Assembly (NCBI RefSeq): GCF_002155965.1
Contig: NZ_MUMH01000086.1
Span: forward strand, 19,767-83,766
DNA: 64,000 nucleotides
Origin: Allokutzneria sp. NRRL B-24872
GTDB lineage: Bacteria > Actinomycetota > Actinomycetes > Mycobacteriales > Pseudonocardiaceae
Reading direction: 5' to 3'
Of the stretch, positions 59,601 through 64,000 are shown in pieces. The notes beneath the pieces are model-generated. The model ran no database searches, was not told the DNA's origin, and saw only the letters and a program-made list of their open reading frames with translations. Position 1 is the stretch's first letter. Each line of letters starts with the position of its first letter. A program made the translations under genes and the position numbers.

Positions 59601-62600
59601 CGGGCAAGGTCGCCTTCGTCTTCCCCGGTCACGGGTCGCAGTGGGCGGAGATGGCCAAGGAGCTGCTGGAGACCTCGCCGGTCTTCGCGGCCAAGGCCCA
59701 CGCCTGCGCCGAAGCCTTCAAGCCCTACGTGGACTGGTCGGTGCTCGACGTGCTGCGCGCTGAGCCCGGCGTGCCTGACCTGGACCGCGTCGACATCGCG
59801 CAGCCGGTGCTGTTCACGGTGATGGTGTCGCTGGCCGAGCTGTGGCGCTCGCACGGCGTGACGCCCGCCGCTGTCATCGGCCACTCGCAGGGCGAGGTCG
59901 CCGCCGCGCACTTCGCCGGGGCGCTGAGCCTGGAGGACGCGGCGCGGATCGTGGCGCTGCGCATCAGGTCGCTGATGAAGCTGGTGGGCAAGGGTGCCAT
60001 GCTCGCTGTCGCCTCCCCGGCCGACGAGATCGCCAGGCGGCTCGAACGCTTCGGTGACCAGCTCTCCGTCGCCGCGATCAACGGGCCTGCGGCCCTCACG
60101 GTATCCGGTTCGCCCGAGGCGGTGGACGAGCTGCTCACGGAGCTGAAGGCGGATGGGTTCCGGGCCCGCAAGGTACGCGGTGCCAACGGCGCCGGGCACT
60201 CCGCGCAGATCGAGGTGCTGCGCGAGGAACTGCTGGAGGCCCTGGCCCCGGTCTCCCCGCTCGCCTCGGACATCCCGTTCTACTCCACGGTGACCGGTGA
60301 TCGGATCGACACGACGGAGCTGAACGCCCAGTACTGGTACCGCAACGCCCGCGAGAGCGTGCTGTTCGAGCCAACCGTGCGCAAGCTGCTGGAGGACGGC
60401 TTCGGCGCGTTCGTCGAGTCGAGCTCGCACCCGCTGCTGGTCAGCGCCGTGCAGGAGATCGCGGACGACGCCGGGAGCACTGTGGTCGTCGGTGGCTCGC
60501 TGCGCCGCGACGAGGGTGGCCTGCGCCGATTCCTGTTGTCGGCGGCCGATCTGCACGTCAACGGCGTGCGCGTGGACTGGGCGGCGGTCACGCCCGGAGC
60601 GGTCGCGGTTGATCTGCCGACCTACCCCTTCCAACGCCAGCGCTACTGGCTGGAGAACGCCGCCCCCGTGGAGACCGACCCCGCGTCGGCGGAGTTCTGG
60701 AGCCTGGTGGAGGGAGATGACCTCCAGGGCCTGGCGTCGGCGGTGGGCGGCGACGAGGAGCTGATCAAGCCGGTCCTGCCATTGCTGTCCGCGTGGCGCA
60801 AGCAGAGCCGCCAGAAGTCCACAATGGACGATTGGCGCTACCGCATCGCCTGGCGGCCCGTGCCCGAGGACGACCTGGCCGTGATCACCGAGCCCGTGCT
60901 CGTGGTCGTGCCCGCTGGGGCGGACCAGGACTGGGTCGTCCCGAACATGACCACTGTCGAGCTGCCCCTCGAAGCAGACCGACAGGAAGCAGCCGCGAAG
61001 CTGGCCGAAGCTATCGGCGGGCAGCAGCCCGCGCGCGTGCTCTCCCTGCTGGGCCTCGCCGAAGGACAGCACCCCGAGCACCCGACGTTGTCGACCGGGT
61101 TGGCCTTGTCGCTGGTGTTGGTGCAGGCGCTGGGCGATCTCGACGTGAGCGCGCCGCTGTGGTGCGCGACGCGGGGCGCGGTCTCGATCGGCCGCTCCGA
61201 CGCGGTGTTCAACCCGACGCAGACGCAGCTGTGGGGCTTCGGGCGAGTCGCCGCGCTGGAGCACTCCGCGCGCTGGGGCGGCCTGGTCGACCTTCCCGCC
61301 GTTCCGGACGAGCGGGTGCTGCGCCGCCTCGCGCAGGTGATCGGACAGTCCACAGAGGACCAACTCGCCGTCCGTGAGTCCGGGATGTTCGCGCGCCGCA
61401 TGGTCCGCGCGGGAACCACTGCGACCGGCGAGTGGACACCGCGCGGCACGGTGCTGATCACCGGCGGCACGGGCGGGGTCGGCAGGCATCTCGCCACCTG
61501 GCTGGCTGGCGCCGGGGTCGAGCACCTGGTGCTGACAAGCCGCCGTGGCTTGGACGCGCCCGGCGCACCAGAACTCAAGGCGGAGCTGGAGAAAACCGGT
61601 GTCAAGGTGACGATCGCCGCGTGCGACATCGCCGACAAGCTCGCCCTGGCGAAGCTGCTCGCGGAGAACCCGGTCAACGCCGTGCTGCACGCGGCGGGCA
61701 CCGCGCGGTCCTCGTTGCTGTCGCAGGCCGACTTCGCGGAGTTCGCCGAAGCCGCCGCGTCCAAGGTCACCGGCGCGATCAACCTCGACGACCTGTTGGC
61801 GGACACCGAACTCGATGCCTTCGTGCTCTTCGCCTCTGGAGCCGGGGTGTGGGGCAGCGGTGGCCAGGCCTCCTACGCCGCGGCCAACGCGTTCCTGGAC
61901 GGGCTCGCGCAGTGGCGCCGGGCTCGCGGCCGCACTGCCACCTCGATCGCCTGGGGTGGTTGGGACGGCGGCGGCATGGTCGACGACGCGGTCCGCGAGC
62001 GCGGCGAGAAGCGCGGGCTCGGCGCGATGGCTCCGGAACTCGCGATCAAGGCGCTGCGCCAAGCCGTTGAGCACGGGGAGACCGCGCTGACCGTGGCCCC
62101 GATCGACTGGACGCGCTTCCACCCGGCGTTCACCGTGGGCCGCCCGAGCCCGCTGCTCTCCGAGCTGCCGGAGGTTCGCGAACTGTCCACAGTGGAGGAA
62201 GAAGCGCCGACCGGAGAAGCGACGATCACCAGCGAGCTGGCCGGGCTCTCACCGGAGGAGCAGGAACAGCGGCTGCTGGAGCTGGTCCGCGCGCAGAGCG
62301 CCGTGGTGCTGGGCTACGCCTCGGCCGAGGACGTCCAAGCCGCGCAACCGTTCCTGGAGCTGGGCTTCGACTCGCTGACCGCGATCGACCTGCGCAAGCG
62401 GCTATCCACGGCGATCGGGGTCAACCTGCCCGCCGGGCTCGCGTTCGACCACCCGACGCCCGCCAAGCTCGCCGCGCACCTGCGATCGCTGCTCGGCGAG
62501 AGCACGCCGACGGAGCGGCCGACCGACATGCTCGTGCAGCTCTACCAGCGGGCTACCGAGCGCGGCGAAGTCATGGCCGCCATGGGAATGCTCATGCAGG

Positions 62601-63340
62601 CCGCCGCGTTCCGGTCGACCTTCGACGACCCCGCGAAGCTCGACGCGCGACCGGAACCCGTGCGGTTCTCGCAGGGCGACGGGGACGCGCTGATCTGCTT
62701 CACGCCGTACGTGGTCCCGGCGGGCGCGCACCAGTACGCGCGGTTCGCCGCCACCTTCCGGGGCGAGCGGGACGTGTGGGCGCTGCCGCACCCCGGCTTC
62801 GGCGAGGGAGAGCTTCTTCCGTCCACAATGGACGCACTGCTGAGGCTGCACGCCGAGACGGTGCTGGAGTGCGCCGGGGACAAGCCGATCGTGCTGCTGG
62901 GCTACTCCTCCGGCGGCTGGATCGCCCACGGCGTCGCCGCCCACCTGGAGGACATGGGCGTCAAGCCGCGCGCTGTGGTGATGGTGGACAGCTTCTCCCG
63001 CAAGGCTCCCGTGAACCTCACCGTGCTGGGCGCGATGGCCAACGAGCAGGCGGTGCGACTGGAGTTCATGACTGCGGGCGGTGAACAGCTCACCGCGATG
63101 GGCGGCTACGAACGCCTGCTCCAGGAGTGGGAGGTGCCGGAGATCCAGGCGCCGACGCTGCTCGTGCGCGCGGGCGAGGCCACGTTGCGCGACTGCGCGG
63201 AGGGCGACGGCAGGGCCGCGCCGCCCGAGCACGTCCTGGAAACCGTTGAGGTGCCAGGAAACCACTACACGATGTTGGAAGACCACGCGGGCACCACCGC
63301 TGAGGCGGTCCAGACCTGGCTCACCCCGCACACCACCTAG
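47636..63340 (+). CDS. Terminal three-module type I polyketide synthase with thioesterase: docking-KS-AT-DH-ER-KR-ACP, KS-AT-KR-ACP, KS-AT-KR-ACP-TE
   Basis: This 5234-residue PKS ends the assembly line. An N-terminal docking helix is followed by KS Cys 206, AT Ser 639 (GHSIGE/HAFH) and DH His 934. The ER has the NADPH motif HAAAGGVG at 1470-1477, and an LDD-type KR and an ACP complete the fully reducing module. The second module has KS Cys 2183, AT Ser 2607 (malonyl), an A-type KR ([10 protein letters not shown]) and an ACP. The third has a divergent KS (CSAS, Cys 3638). Its AT has GHSQGE (Ser 4084) and NGAGH (4184-4188), resembling ethylmalonyl-type ATs. Its KR is A-type, and an ACP follows. 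A type I thioesterase closes the protein: GYSSGG with Ser 5091, Asp 5118 and His 5210 as the likely triad. The TE makes off-loading by lactonisation the natural expectation. The ccr that follows would supply the ethylmalonyl-CoA. Confidence 0.97.
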   Translation: MSSNEERLLEYLKRVTADLRQARGRLKEVEEKDQEPIAVVGMGCRYPGGVRSPEDLWRLVADGTDAIGEFPGDRGWDEDLYHPDPGTPGKCYTRHGGFLYDAGEFDPGFFGISPREAISMDPQQRLLLETAWETVERAGIDPVSLRGSRTGVFVGSGYQDYATQALSVATDSDGYLGTGNSASVLSGRLAYTFGLEGPTVTVDTACSSSLVALHLAAQALRQHECTMALAGGVMVMATSTAFAEFARQRGLAADGRCKAFADAADGTGWSEGVGMLVLERLSDAQRNGHNVLAVIRSTAINSDGASNGLTAPNGPSQQRVIKQALTNAGLSPAQVDAVEGHGTGTVLGDPIEAQALIATYGQDRPADRPLWLGSLKSNIGHAQAAAGVGGVIKMIMAIRNGVLPRTLHVDQPSSHVDWSAGAVRLLTEAQPWPSVDRPRRAGVSSFGVSGTNAHVIVEQAPAIEAETMVEAVEPALLPWVLSGHTDAALRAQAARLLSFVDTHSSVDIGLSLATTRSALEARAVVIGSSREELLDGLRTLADGSTAPRVVAGHRVGGRVGFVFSGQGSQRVGMGQELFEAYPVFADAFTEVVQYLTADVKSPDLDQTGNAQPALFALEVALFRLLESWGVRPDVVAGHSIGEIAAAHVAGALSLEDAVTLVNARARLMQALPTGGAMVAIQATEEEVTPHLSGQVGIAAVNGPTSVVISGAEDAVTRAATIFSEQGRKTSRLKVSHAFHSPLMEPMLEEFAAVLVGIEFQVPAIPIVSTLTGSLVERYSVEYWVQHVRDSVRFADGVRTMHAEEVRTFVEIGPGGVLSAMVQGVLDDVVAVPVLRADRGEAEAAVTALASLHAHGVSVDWSAFFPGAKQIDLPTYAFQRERYWLDIPVQAGDASGLGLASANHPLLSAAVALPGAGHVLTGRVSLRTHPWLADHAMNGRVLVPGAALVEMAVRAGDEVGCGTVEELTLAEPMALPERGARQLRLTVSEADESGHRDITIHSRAEDAATDEPWSLHAVGSLAPNAADPGFDLSEWPPAGAEAVDLEGFYERLTGSGYGYGPVFQGLSAAYRVGSDVYAEVRLPEGAGKDAAVFGLHPALLDAVLHGLSLLPEATVDGPAQVPFSWSQVALHASGATAVRARLTTAGQDAVTLELADETGAPVARVESLAMRTLSLDDRRLSESLYRIDWVPVEPGATAPEDFVVAEIAPLSTEDSATGIRKRVNHALTLAQAWLDDADSGQLVFLTRAAINVESPDLAGAAVWGLIRSAQAENPGRFVLLDSDVSDRAAIAEALSTGEDQIVLREGKALVPRLARASGGASLIPPPGSRPWCLTSGGSALDALALSPAPHAERPLGAGEVRVEVRAAGLNFRDVLIALGMYPEPGQMGLEGAGVVVEVGEGVTDLNVGDAVLGLFHGSFGPVATADRRMIAVKPEHWSFEQAAAAPIVYLTAYYSLIDLAGLQSGERVLIHAAAGGVGIAAVQLAKHLGAEVFATASLGKHDTVRGLGVADDHIANSRTLDFEQEFLGVTSGAGVDVVLDSLAREFVDASLRLLPRGGRFVEMGKTDVRSPEVVAADHPGVAYQAFDLMEAGPERIGEMLAEVLALFERGVLTPPPVSTWDIRRAPEAFRHLSRAQHIGKVVLTMPKQLDRDGTVLVTGGTGGLGQLVAKHLVTERGVRNLLLTSRRGIDAPGAASLRDELAELGADVTIAACDVSDRDALAALIAQHPLTGVVHTAGVLDDGVLTALTPERVDTVLGPKVDAALHLHELVGDVAMFVLFSSASGIFGTPGQGNYAAANSALDALAAQRRANGLTAHSLAWGVWANGMASTVDSGRSRGGFVPLSNEDGVELFGLASTVDDAVLVPMMLDFGDLRQAPTVPPLLRGLVRGASRRAAKSAAVVGSGLAQRLAALSESDRSDLVLEVVRAETAAVLGHSGADAVSAGQAFKDMGFDSLTAVELRNRLQAATSVRLPATLVFDYPNATVLARFLLSELLGAVTEVTVQAAVAVDEPIAIVGMSCRYPGGIRSPEDLWQLVISGGDGVSGFPEDRGWDVDGLFDPDSARKGTSYTREGGFLGDAAQFDPAFFGISPREALAMDPQQRLLLEGTWEAFERAGIDPGSVRGSRTGVFVGMAYLGYGAGVQDAPEDVGGHLLTGSAASVVSGRVAYTFGLEGPAITVDTACSSSLVALHMAIQSLRGGECDMALAGGVAVMASPGMFVEFSRQRGLAVDGRCKSFAEGADGTGWGEGVGLLLVERLSEAERLGHNVLAVVRGSAINSDGASNGLTAPNGPSQQRVIRQALASAGLQPSQVHAVEAHGTGTRLGDPIEAQALLATYGQDRDEPLLLGSLKSNIGHTQSAAGVGGVIKMVMALRHGVLPPTLHVDAPTSQVDWSEGNIRLLTEAVDWPSTGEPRRAAVSSFGISGTNAHTIIEEAPVAAAAVEPGDAVVPWVLSGKSDAAVRAQASRLLSFVDDQHPVDVAFSLATARAALDYRTAVVGQDRAELLAGLRGVVAGSESILRAGGGKTAFVFSGQGSQRVGMGQELFEAYPVFADAFTEVVQYLTVDVKSPDLDQTGNAQPALFAIEVALFRLLESWGVRPDVLAGHSIGEIAAAHVAGVLSLPDAAVLVSARARLMQALPSGGAMVAVQASEEEVLPLLTDGVGIAAINGPTSVVLSGEEEAVLGVVAQFSDRKTSRLKVSHAFHSPLMEPMLAEFAAVLSGIEFRAPGIPIVSTLTGSLVERYSVEYWVRHVRDSVRFADGVQALRAQGVTRFVEVGPGGVLSAMVQGCVDDAVAVPVLRADRVEPQAIMTALGQLHGHGVPVDWKTVLNGGRTIDLPTYAFQHERFWLAPSAPAADPVDAEFWDVVEREDLESLATTLDVPADHLSTVLPGLAAWRRLRHGQSEVDTWTYRETWKPLTGLVSAGLSGNWLLAVTEEDERSALLAKELGFTTIRVTTREDLAAKLTGAVDGVLALVDTVGALVLTQALGDAEVEAPLWCATTGAVAVDSVDQVRNPEQTQLWGFGRTAALEHPARWGGLVDLPEVLDARIAQRLAEVLGQSTEDQLAVRASGIFGRRLAHAPARRAAREWTPRGTVLITGGTGALGGHVAKWLASAGAEHLILTSRRGPDAPGALELTAELENLGARVTVAACDVADRDAVRALLDEHDVNAVVHTAGVADSGLLAETSTAAFTNALAAKVDGAVHLDELLGDKELDAFVLFSSIAGVWGSGGQAAYAAGNAFLDGLARQRRARGLTATAIAWGPWADGGMVADGDDEERLRRRGLTAMPAASAITALRRALDRDETAVTVAEVDWERFIGPFTLSRPSPLLGDLPEVRAALTADAPTGLGAGASALVTRLAGLSEDDQTAVLVDLVRAHAASVLGHTGVGAVEAGLRFKELGFDSLTAVELRNRINAETGLALPPTLVFDHPTANDLATHLRAELTGAGAVQDAEVSSVITDDEPIAIVGMACRYPGGVRSPEELWELVRSGADAISEFPGNRGWDLEGLYHPDPEHSGTTYTTQGGFLHDAPEFDSAFFGISPREAIAMDPQQRLLLETAWETFERAGVQPETVRGSETGVFVGNGYQDYVGRPITVPEGVEGYLPTGNTASVLSGRISYTFGLQGPSVTVDTACSASLVAIHLAAQALRKGECDLALAGGVMVMSSPSAFTTSSKQRALAVDGRCKAFADSADGTGFAEGVGMILVERLSDARRNGHQVLAIVRSSAVNSDGASNGLTAPSGAAQRRVIRQALANGGLQPSEVDAVEAHGTGTQLGDPIEAQALLATYGRDREQPLHIGSLKSNIGHTQGAAGVGGVIKMVMAIRNGVLPKTLHVDEPSTSIDWSAGNVRVLTEAVEWPEVDRPRRAGVSSFGMSGTNAHVIIEQAQETPVLTTVERPEQNVAWLVSGKSTGALSAQARRIQSFVDSNPEIDIADIAFSLVTKRTAFDNRAVVVGGDREELLRGLAALGEKEPAGNLVQGFASSPGKVAFVFPGHGSQWAEMAKELLETSPVFAAKAHACAEAFKPYVDWSVLDVLRAEPGVPDLDRVDIAQPVLFTVMVSLAELWRSHGVTPAAVIGHSQGEVAAAHFAGALSLEDAARIVALRIRSLMKLVGKGAMLAVASPADEIARRLERFGDQLSVAAINGPAALTVSGSPEAVDELLTELKADGFRARKVRGANGAGHSAQIEVLREELLEALAPVSPLASDIPFYSTVTGDRIDTTELNAQYWYRNARESVLFEPTVRKLLEDGFGAFVESSSHPLLVSAVQEIADDAGSTVVVGGSLRRDEGGLRRFLLSAADLHVNGVRVDWAAVTPGAVAVDLPTYPFQRQRYWLENAAPVETDPASAEFWSLVEGDDLQGLASAVGGDEELIKPVLPLLSAWRKQSRQKSTMDDWRYRIAWRPVPEDDLAVITEPVLVVVPAGADQDWVVPNMTTVELPLEADRQEAAAKLAEAIGGQQPARVLSLLGLAEGQHPEHPTLSTGLALSLVLVQALGDLDVSAPLWCATRGAVSIGRSDAVFNPTQTQLWGFGRVAALEHSARWGGLVDLPAVPDERVLRRLAQVIGQSTEDQLAVRESGMFARRMVRAGTTATGEWTPRGTVLITGGTGGVGRHLATWLAGAGVEHLVLTSRRGLDAPGAPELKAELEKTGVKVTIAACDIADKLALAKLLAENPVNAVLHAAGTARSSLLSQADFAEFAEAAASKVTGAINLDDLLADTELDAFVLFASGAGVWGSGGQASYAAANAFLDGLAQWRRARGRTATSIAWGGWDGGGMVDDAVRERGEKRGLGAMAPELAIKALRQAVEHGETALTVAPIDWTRFHPAFTVGRPSPLLSELPEVRELSTVEEEAPTGEATITSELAGLSPEEQEQRLLELVRAQSAVVLGYASAEDVQAAQPFLELGFDSLTAIDLRKRLSTAIGVNLPAGLAFDHPTPAKLAAHLRSLLGESTPTERPTDMLVQLYQRATERGEVMAAMGMLMQAAAFRSTFDDPAKLDARPEPVRFSQGDGDALICFTPYVVPAGAHQYARFAATFRGERDVWALPHPGFGEGELLPSTMDALLRLHAETVLECAGDKPIVLLGYSSGGWIAHGVAAHLEDMGVKPRAVVMVDSFSRKAPVNLTVLGAMANEQAVRLEFMTAGGEQLTAMGGYERLLQEWEVPEIQAPTLLVRAGEATLRDCAEGDGRAAPPEHVLETVEVPGNHYTMLEDHAGTTAEAVQTWLTPHTT
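47738..53650 (+). other. PKS window module 11: KS-AT(malonyl)-DH-ER-KR(B)-ACP, fully reducing
   Basis: The AT (about 49310-50290) is malonyl type (Ser 49550-49552). The DH (about 50320-51150) has [10 protein letters not shown] (His 50435-50437) and LLDAVLH. The ER (about 51619-52560) has [14 protein letters not shown] and [15 protein letters not shown], and the KR (from about 52589) has VLDDG. The ACP (about 53390-53610) has [11 protein letters not shown]. It is the only ER in the window and should give a saturated CH2-CH2 within the polyol. Confidence 0.94.
53666..58025 (+). other. PKS window module 12: KS-AT(malonyl)-KR(A)-ACP
   Basis: KS Cys is at 54182-54184. The AT (about 55214-56190) has GHSIGE (Ser 55454-55456) and HAFH. 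The KR (from about 56925) lacks LDD and has [10 protein letters not shown]. The ACP is at about 57745-57970. Predicted to leave one hydroxyl. Confidence 0.92.
58031..62490 (+). other. PKS window module 13: KS-AT(ethylmalonyl-like)-KR(A)-ACP
   Basis: The KS Cys (58547-58549) is intact but sits in CSAS, and the usual EFSRQRGL segment is replaced by [13 protein letters not shown]. The AT (about 59610-60650) opens with FPGHGSQW, has GHSQGE (Ser 59885-59887) and has AGHS at 60191-60202 where methylmalonyl ATs have YASHS. AGH boxes are known from ethylmalonyl-CoA ATs such as those with TAGH. The KR (from about 61446) has [10 protein letters not shown]. The ACP (about 62270-62490) has [11 protein letters not shown]. 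Confidence 0.88.
62690..63337 (+). other. Type I thioesterase domain (chain release)
   Basis: An alpha/beta-hydrolase domain is fused to the last ACP. The linker at about 62520-62640 is helical ([16 protein letters not shown]), like the dimerisation helices of macrolide TEs. The nucleophile motif GYSSGG has Ser at 62906-62908, Asp is at 62987-62989 in MVDSFS, and His is at 63263-63265 in GNHYTM. Macrolactone formation is the usual outcome for such domains, though hydrolysis cannot be excluded. Confidence 0.93.
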
Positions 63341-63343
63341 GAG
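63338..63343 (+). promoter_or_regulatory. Ribosome binding site for ccr overlapping the PKS stop codon
   Basis: TAGGAG contains the stop codon of the terminal PKS (63338-63340) and a Shine-Dalgarno core 6 bases before ATG 63350. The arrangement suggests translational coupling of PKS and ccr. Confidence 0.75.
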
Positions 63344-63349
63344 CAAGCC

Positions 63350-64000
63350 ATGACGAAGTCGCTCTACGAGCTCGGCGAGGTGCCTCCGCTCGGCGAGGTG
63401 CCCGAGACGATGTACGCGTCGGTGATCCGCCAGGACCGCTTCGGGCCGCCGAAGCAGGCCTTCCGCACCGAGGTCATCCCCACGCCGGCGGTCGGCAGGG
63501 GACAGGTGCTGGTCTACGTGATGGCCGCGGGGATCAACTACAACAACGTGTGGGCCGCGCTGGGCATGCCGATCGACGTGATCAAGATGCGTCAGGCAGC
63601 CGGTCAGACCGAGGACTTCCACGTCGGCGGCTCCGAGGCCTCCGGTGTGGTGTGGGCGGTCGGCGACGGCGTGAAGAACGTCTCCGTGGGTGATCACGTC
63701 GTGGTCTCCGGCGGCCAGTGGGACGAGACCGCCGAGGACATCCGGCTCGGCACCGACTACATCGTCTCGGCCGGGGCGACCGCGTGGGGCTACGAGAGCA
63801 ACTACGGCTCCTTCGCCCAGTTCTGCCGCGTCGACGACTACCAGTGCCACCCCAAGCCCAAAGACCTGACGTGGGAGGAGGCGGCCTGCTTCATGCTCAC
63901 CGGGCCGACCGCCTACCGGCAGCTCCTGGGTTGGGAGGGCAACACCGTCAAGCCCGGCGACCCCGTGCTGATCTGGGGCGGGGCGGGCGGGCTCGGCTCG
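63350..64000 (+). CDS. ccr: Crotonyl-CoA carboxylase/reductase, 3'-truncated by the window end
   Basis: The first 217 codons of a medium-chain dehydrogenase-type enzyme are present. This family carboxylates and reduces crotonyl-CoA with CO2 and NADPH to give ethylmalonyl-CoA, a PKS extender unit. Visible family signatures are GINYNNVWAALG (residues 61-72), HVGGSEASGVVWAVG (91-105), VGDHVVVSGGQWDE (113-126), WGYESNYGSFAQF (146-158), LTGPTAYRQL, and the start of the nucleotide-binding loop WGGAGGLGS at the window edge. The ATG at 63350 follows a good ribosome site and begins MTKSLYELGEVPPLGEVPE, a typical CCR N-terminus. It lies 9 bp behind a PKS whose last AT looks ethylmalonyl-specific, so it most likely serves that module. 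Close homologues accept longer 2-enoyl-CoAs, so the extender could be larger than ethylmalonyl. The catalytic C-terminal half is not visible. Confidence 0.95.
   Translation, partial: MTKSLYELGEVPPLGEVPETMYASVIRQDRFGPPKQAFRTEVIPTPAVGRGQVLVYVMAAGINYNNVWAALGMPIDVIKMRQAAGQTEDFHVGGSEASGVVWAVGDGVKNVSVGDHVVVSGGQWDETAEDIRLGTDYIVSAGATAWGYESNYGSFAQFCRVDDYQCHPKPKDLTWEEAACFMLTGPTAYRQLLGWEGNTVKPGDPVLIWGGAGGLGS

Noticed and set aside
55499..62122. Long - strand open frame of about 2200 codons
   Set aside because: It is antisense to the terminal PKS, as are similar frames at 25791-30281 and 35496-39764. They are Arg/His/Gln-rich with no domain signatures and are expected from the GC3 bias of the + strand genes.
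1..63340. CRISPR array, IS elements or trans-AT PKS features
   Set aside because: The repeats are homologous PKS domains of module spacing, no transposase or terminal repeats are visible, and every complete module carries its own AT.

Overview
The window is part of one large modular type I (cis-AT) polyketide synthase locus from a very GC-rich actinomycete. The base composition, the actinobacterial-style PKS docking helices and the GTG/ATG starts behind short purine-rich ribosome sites support this. A Pseudonocardiales-type host (Amycolatopsis, Saccharopolyspora, Saccharothrix and relatives) is my guess, not proven. All real genes are on the + strand and run head to tail with gaps of 9 to 64 bp, so they look like one transcription unit. 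Nothing convincing is encoded on the - strand.

Layout: (1) 1-13892, a PKS cut at its 5' end (last residues of a KS, then AT-DH-KR-ACP and two KS-AT-DH-KR-ACP modules); (2) 13957-24195, a two-module PKS, both KS-AT-DH-KR-ACP; (3) 24222-29597, a one-module PKS, KS-AT-DH-KR-ACP; (4) 29628-47588, a four-module PKS, each KS-AT-KR-ACP; (5) 47636-63340, the terminal PKS, KS-AT-DH-ER-KR-ACP, KS-AT-KR-ACP, KS-AT-KR-ACP-TE; (6) 63350-end, the start of a crotonyl-CoA carboxylase/reductase (ccr).

If the proteins act in gene order, window modules 1-6 (all with DH and LDD-type KR) lay down six consecutive double bonds. The last two carry methyl branches from GHSQG-type ATs. Modules 7-10 add four hydroxyl-bearing units (one methyl branch, module 8). 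Module 11 is fully reducing, and modules 12-13 add two more hydroxyls before release by the thioesterase. Numbered from the carboxyl carbon, this gives C2-ethyl; OH at C3, C5, C9, C11, C13 and C15; CH2 at C6 and C7; methyl at C12, C16 and C18; and a conjugated hexaene C16-C27, attached to whatever the upstream modules make. The ethyl call rests on the unusual AT of module 13 together with the adjacent ccr, whose family makes ethylmalonyl-CoA. The expected product is a large polyene-polyol macrolactone. I cannot match it to a named compound from sequence alone.

Beyond the architecture, the most notable signals are four. Eight of nine malonyl ATs share an unusual shortened signature ([10 protein letters not shown]) with less GC-biased codons, which suggests homogenisation between modules. 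AT9 looks mosaic, with a 99-bp block identical to AT10. A 20-residue linker insertion is shared only by modules 3 and 9. A near-palindromic DNA motif GTCCAC-N-GTGGAC recurs through the coding sequence, including out of the usual reading frame.
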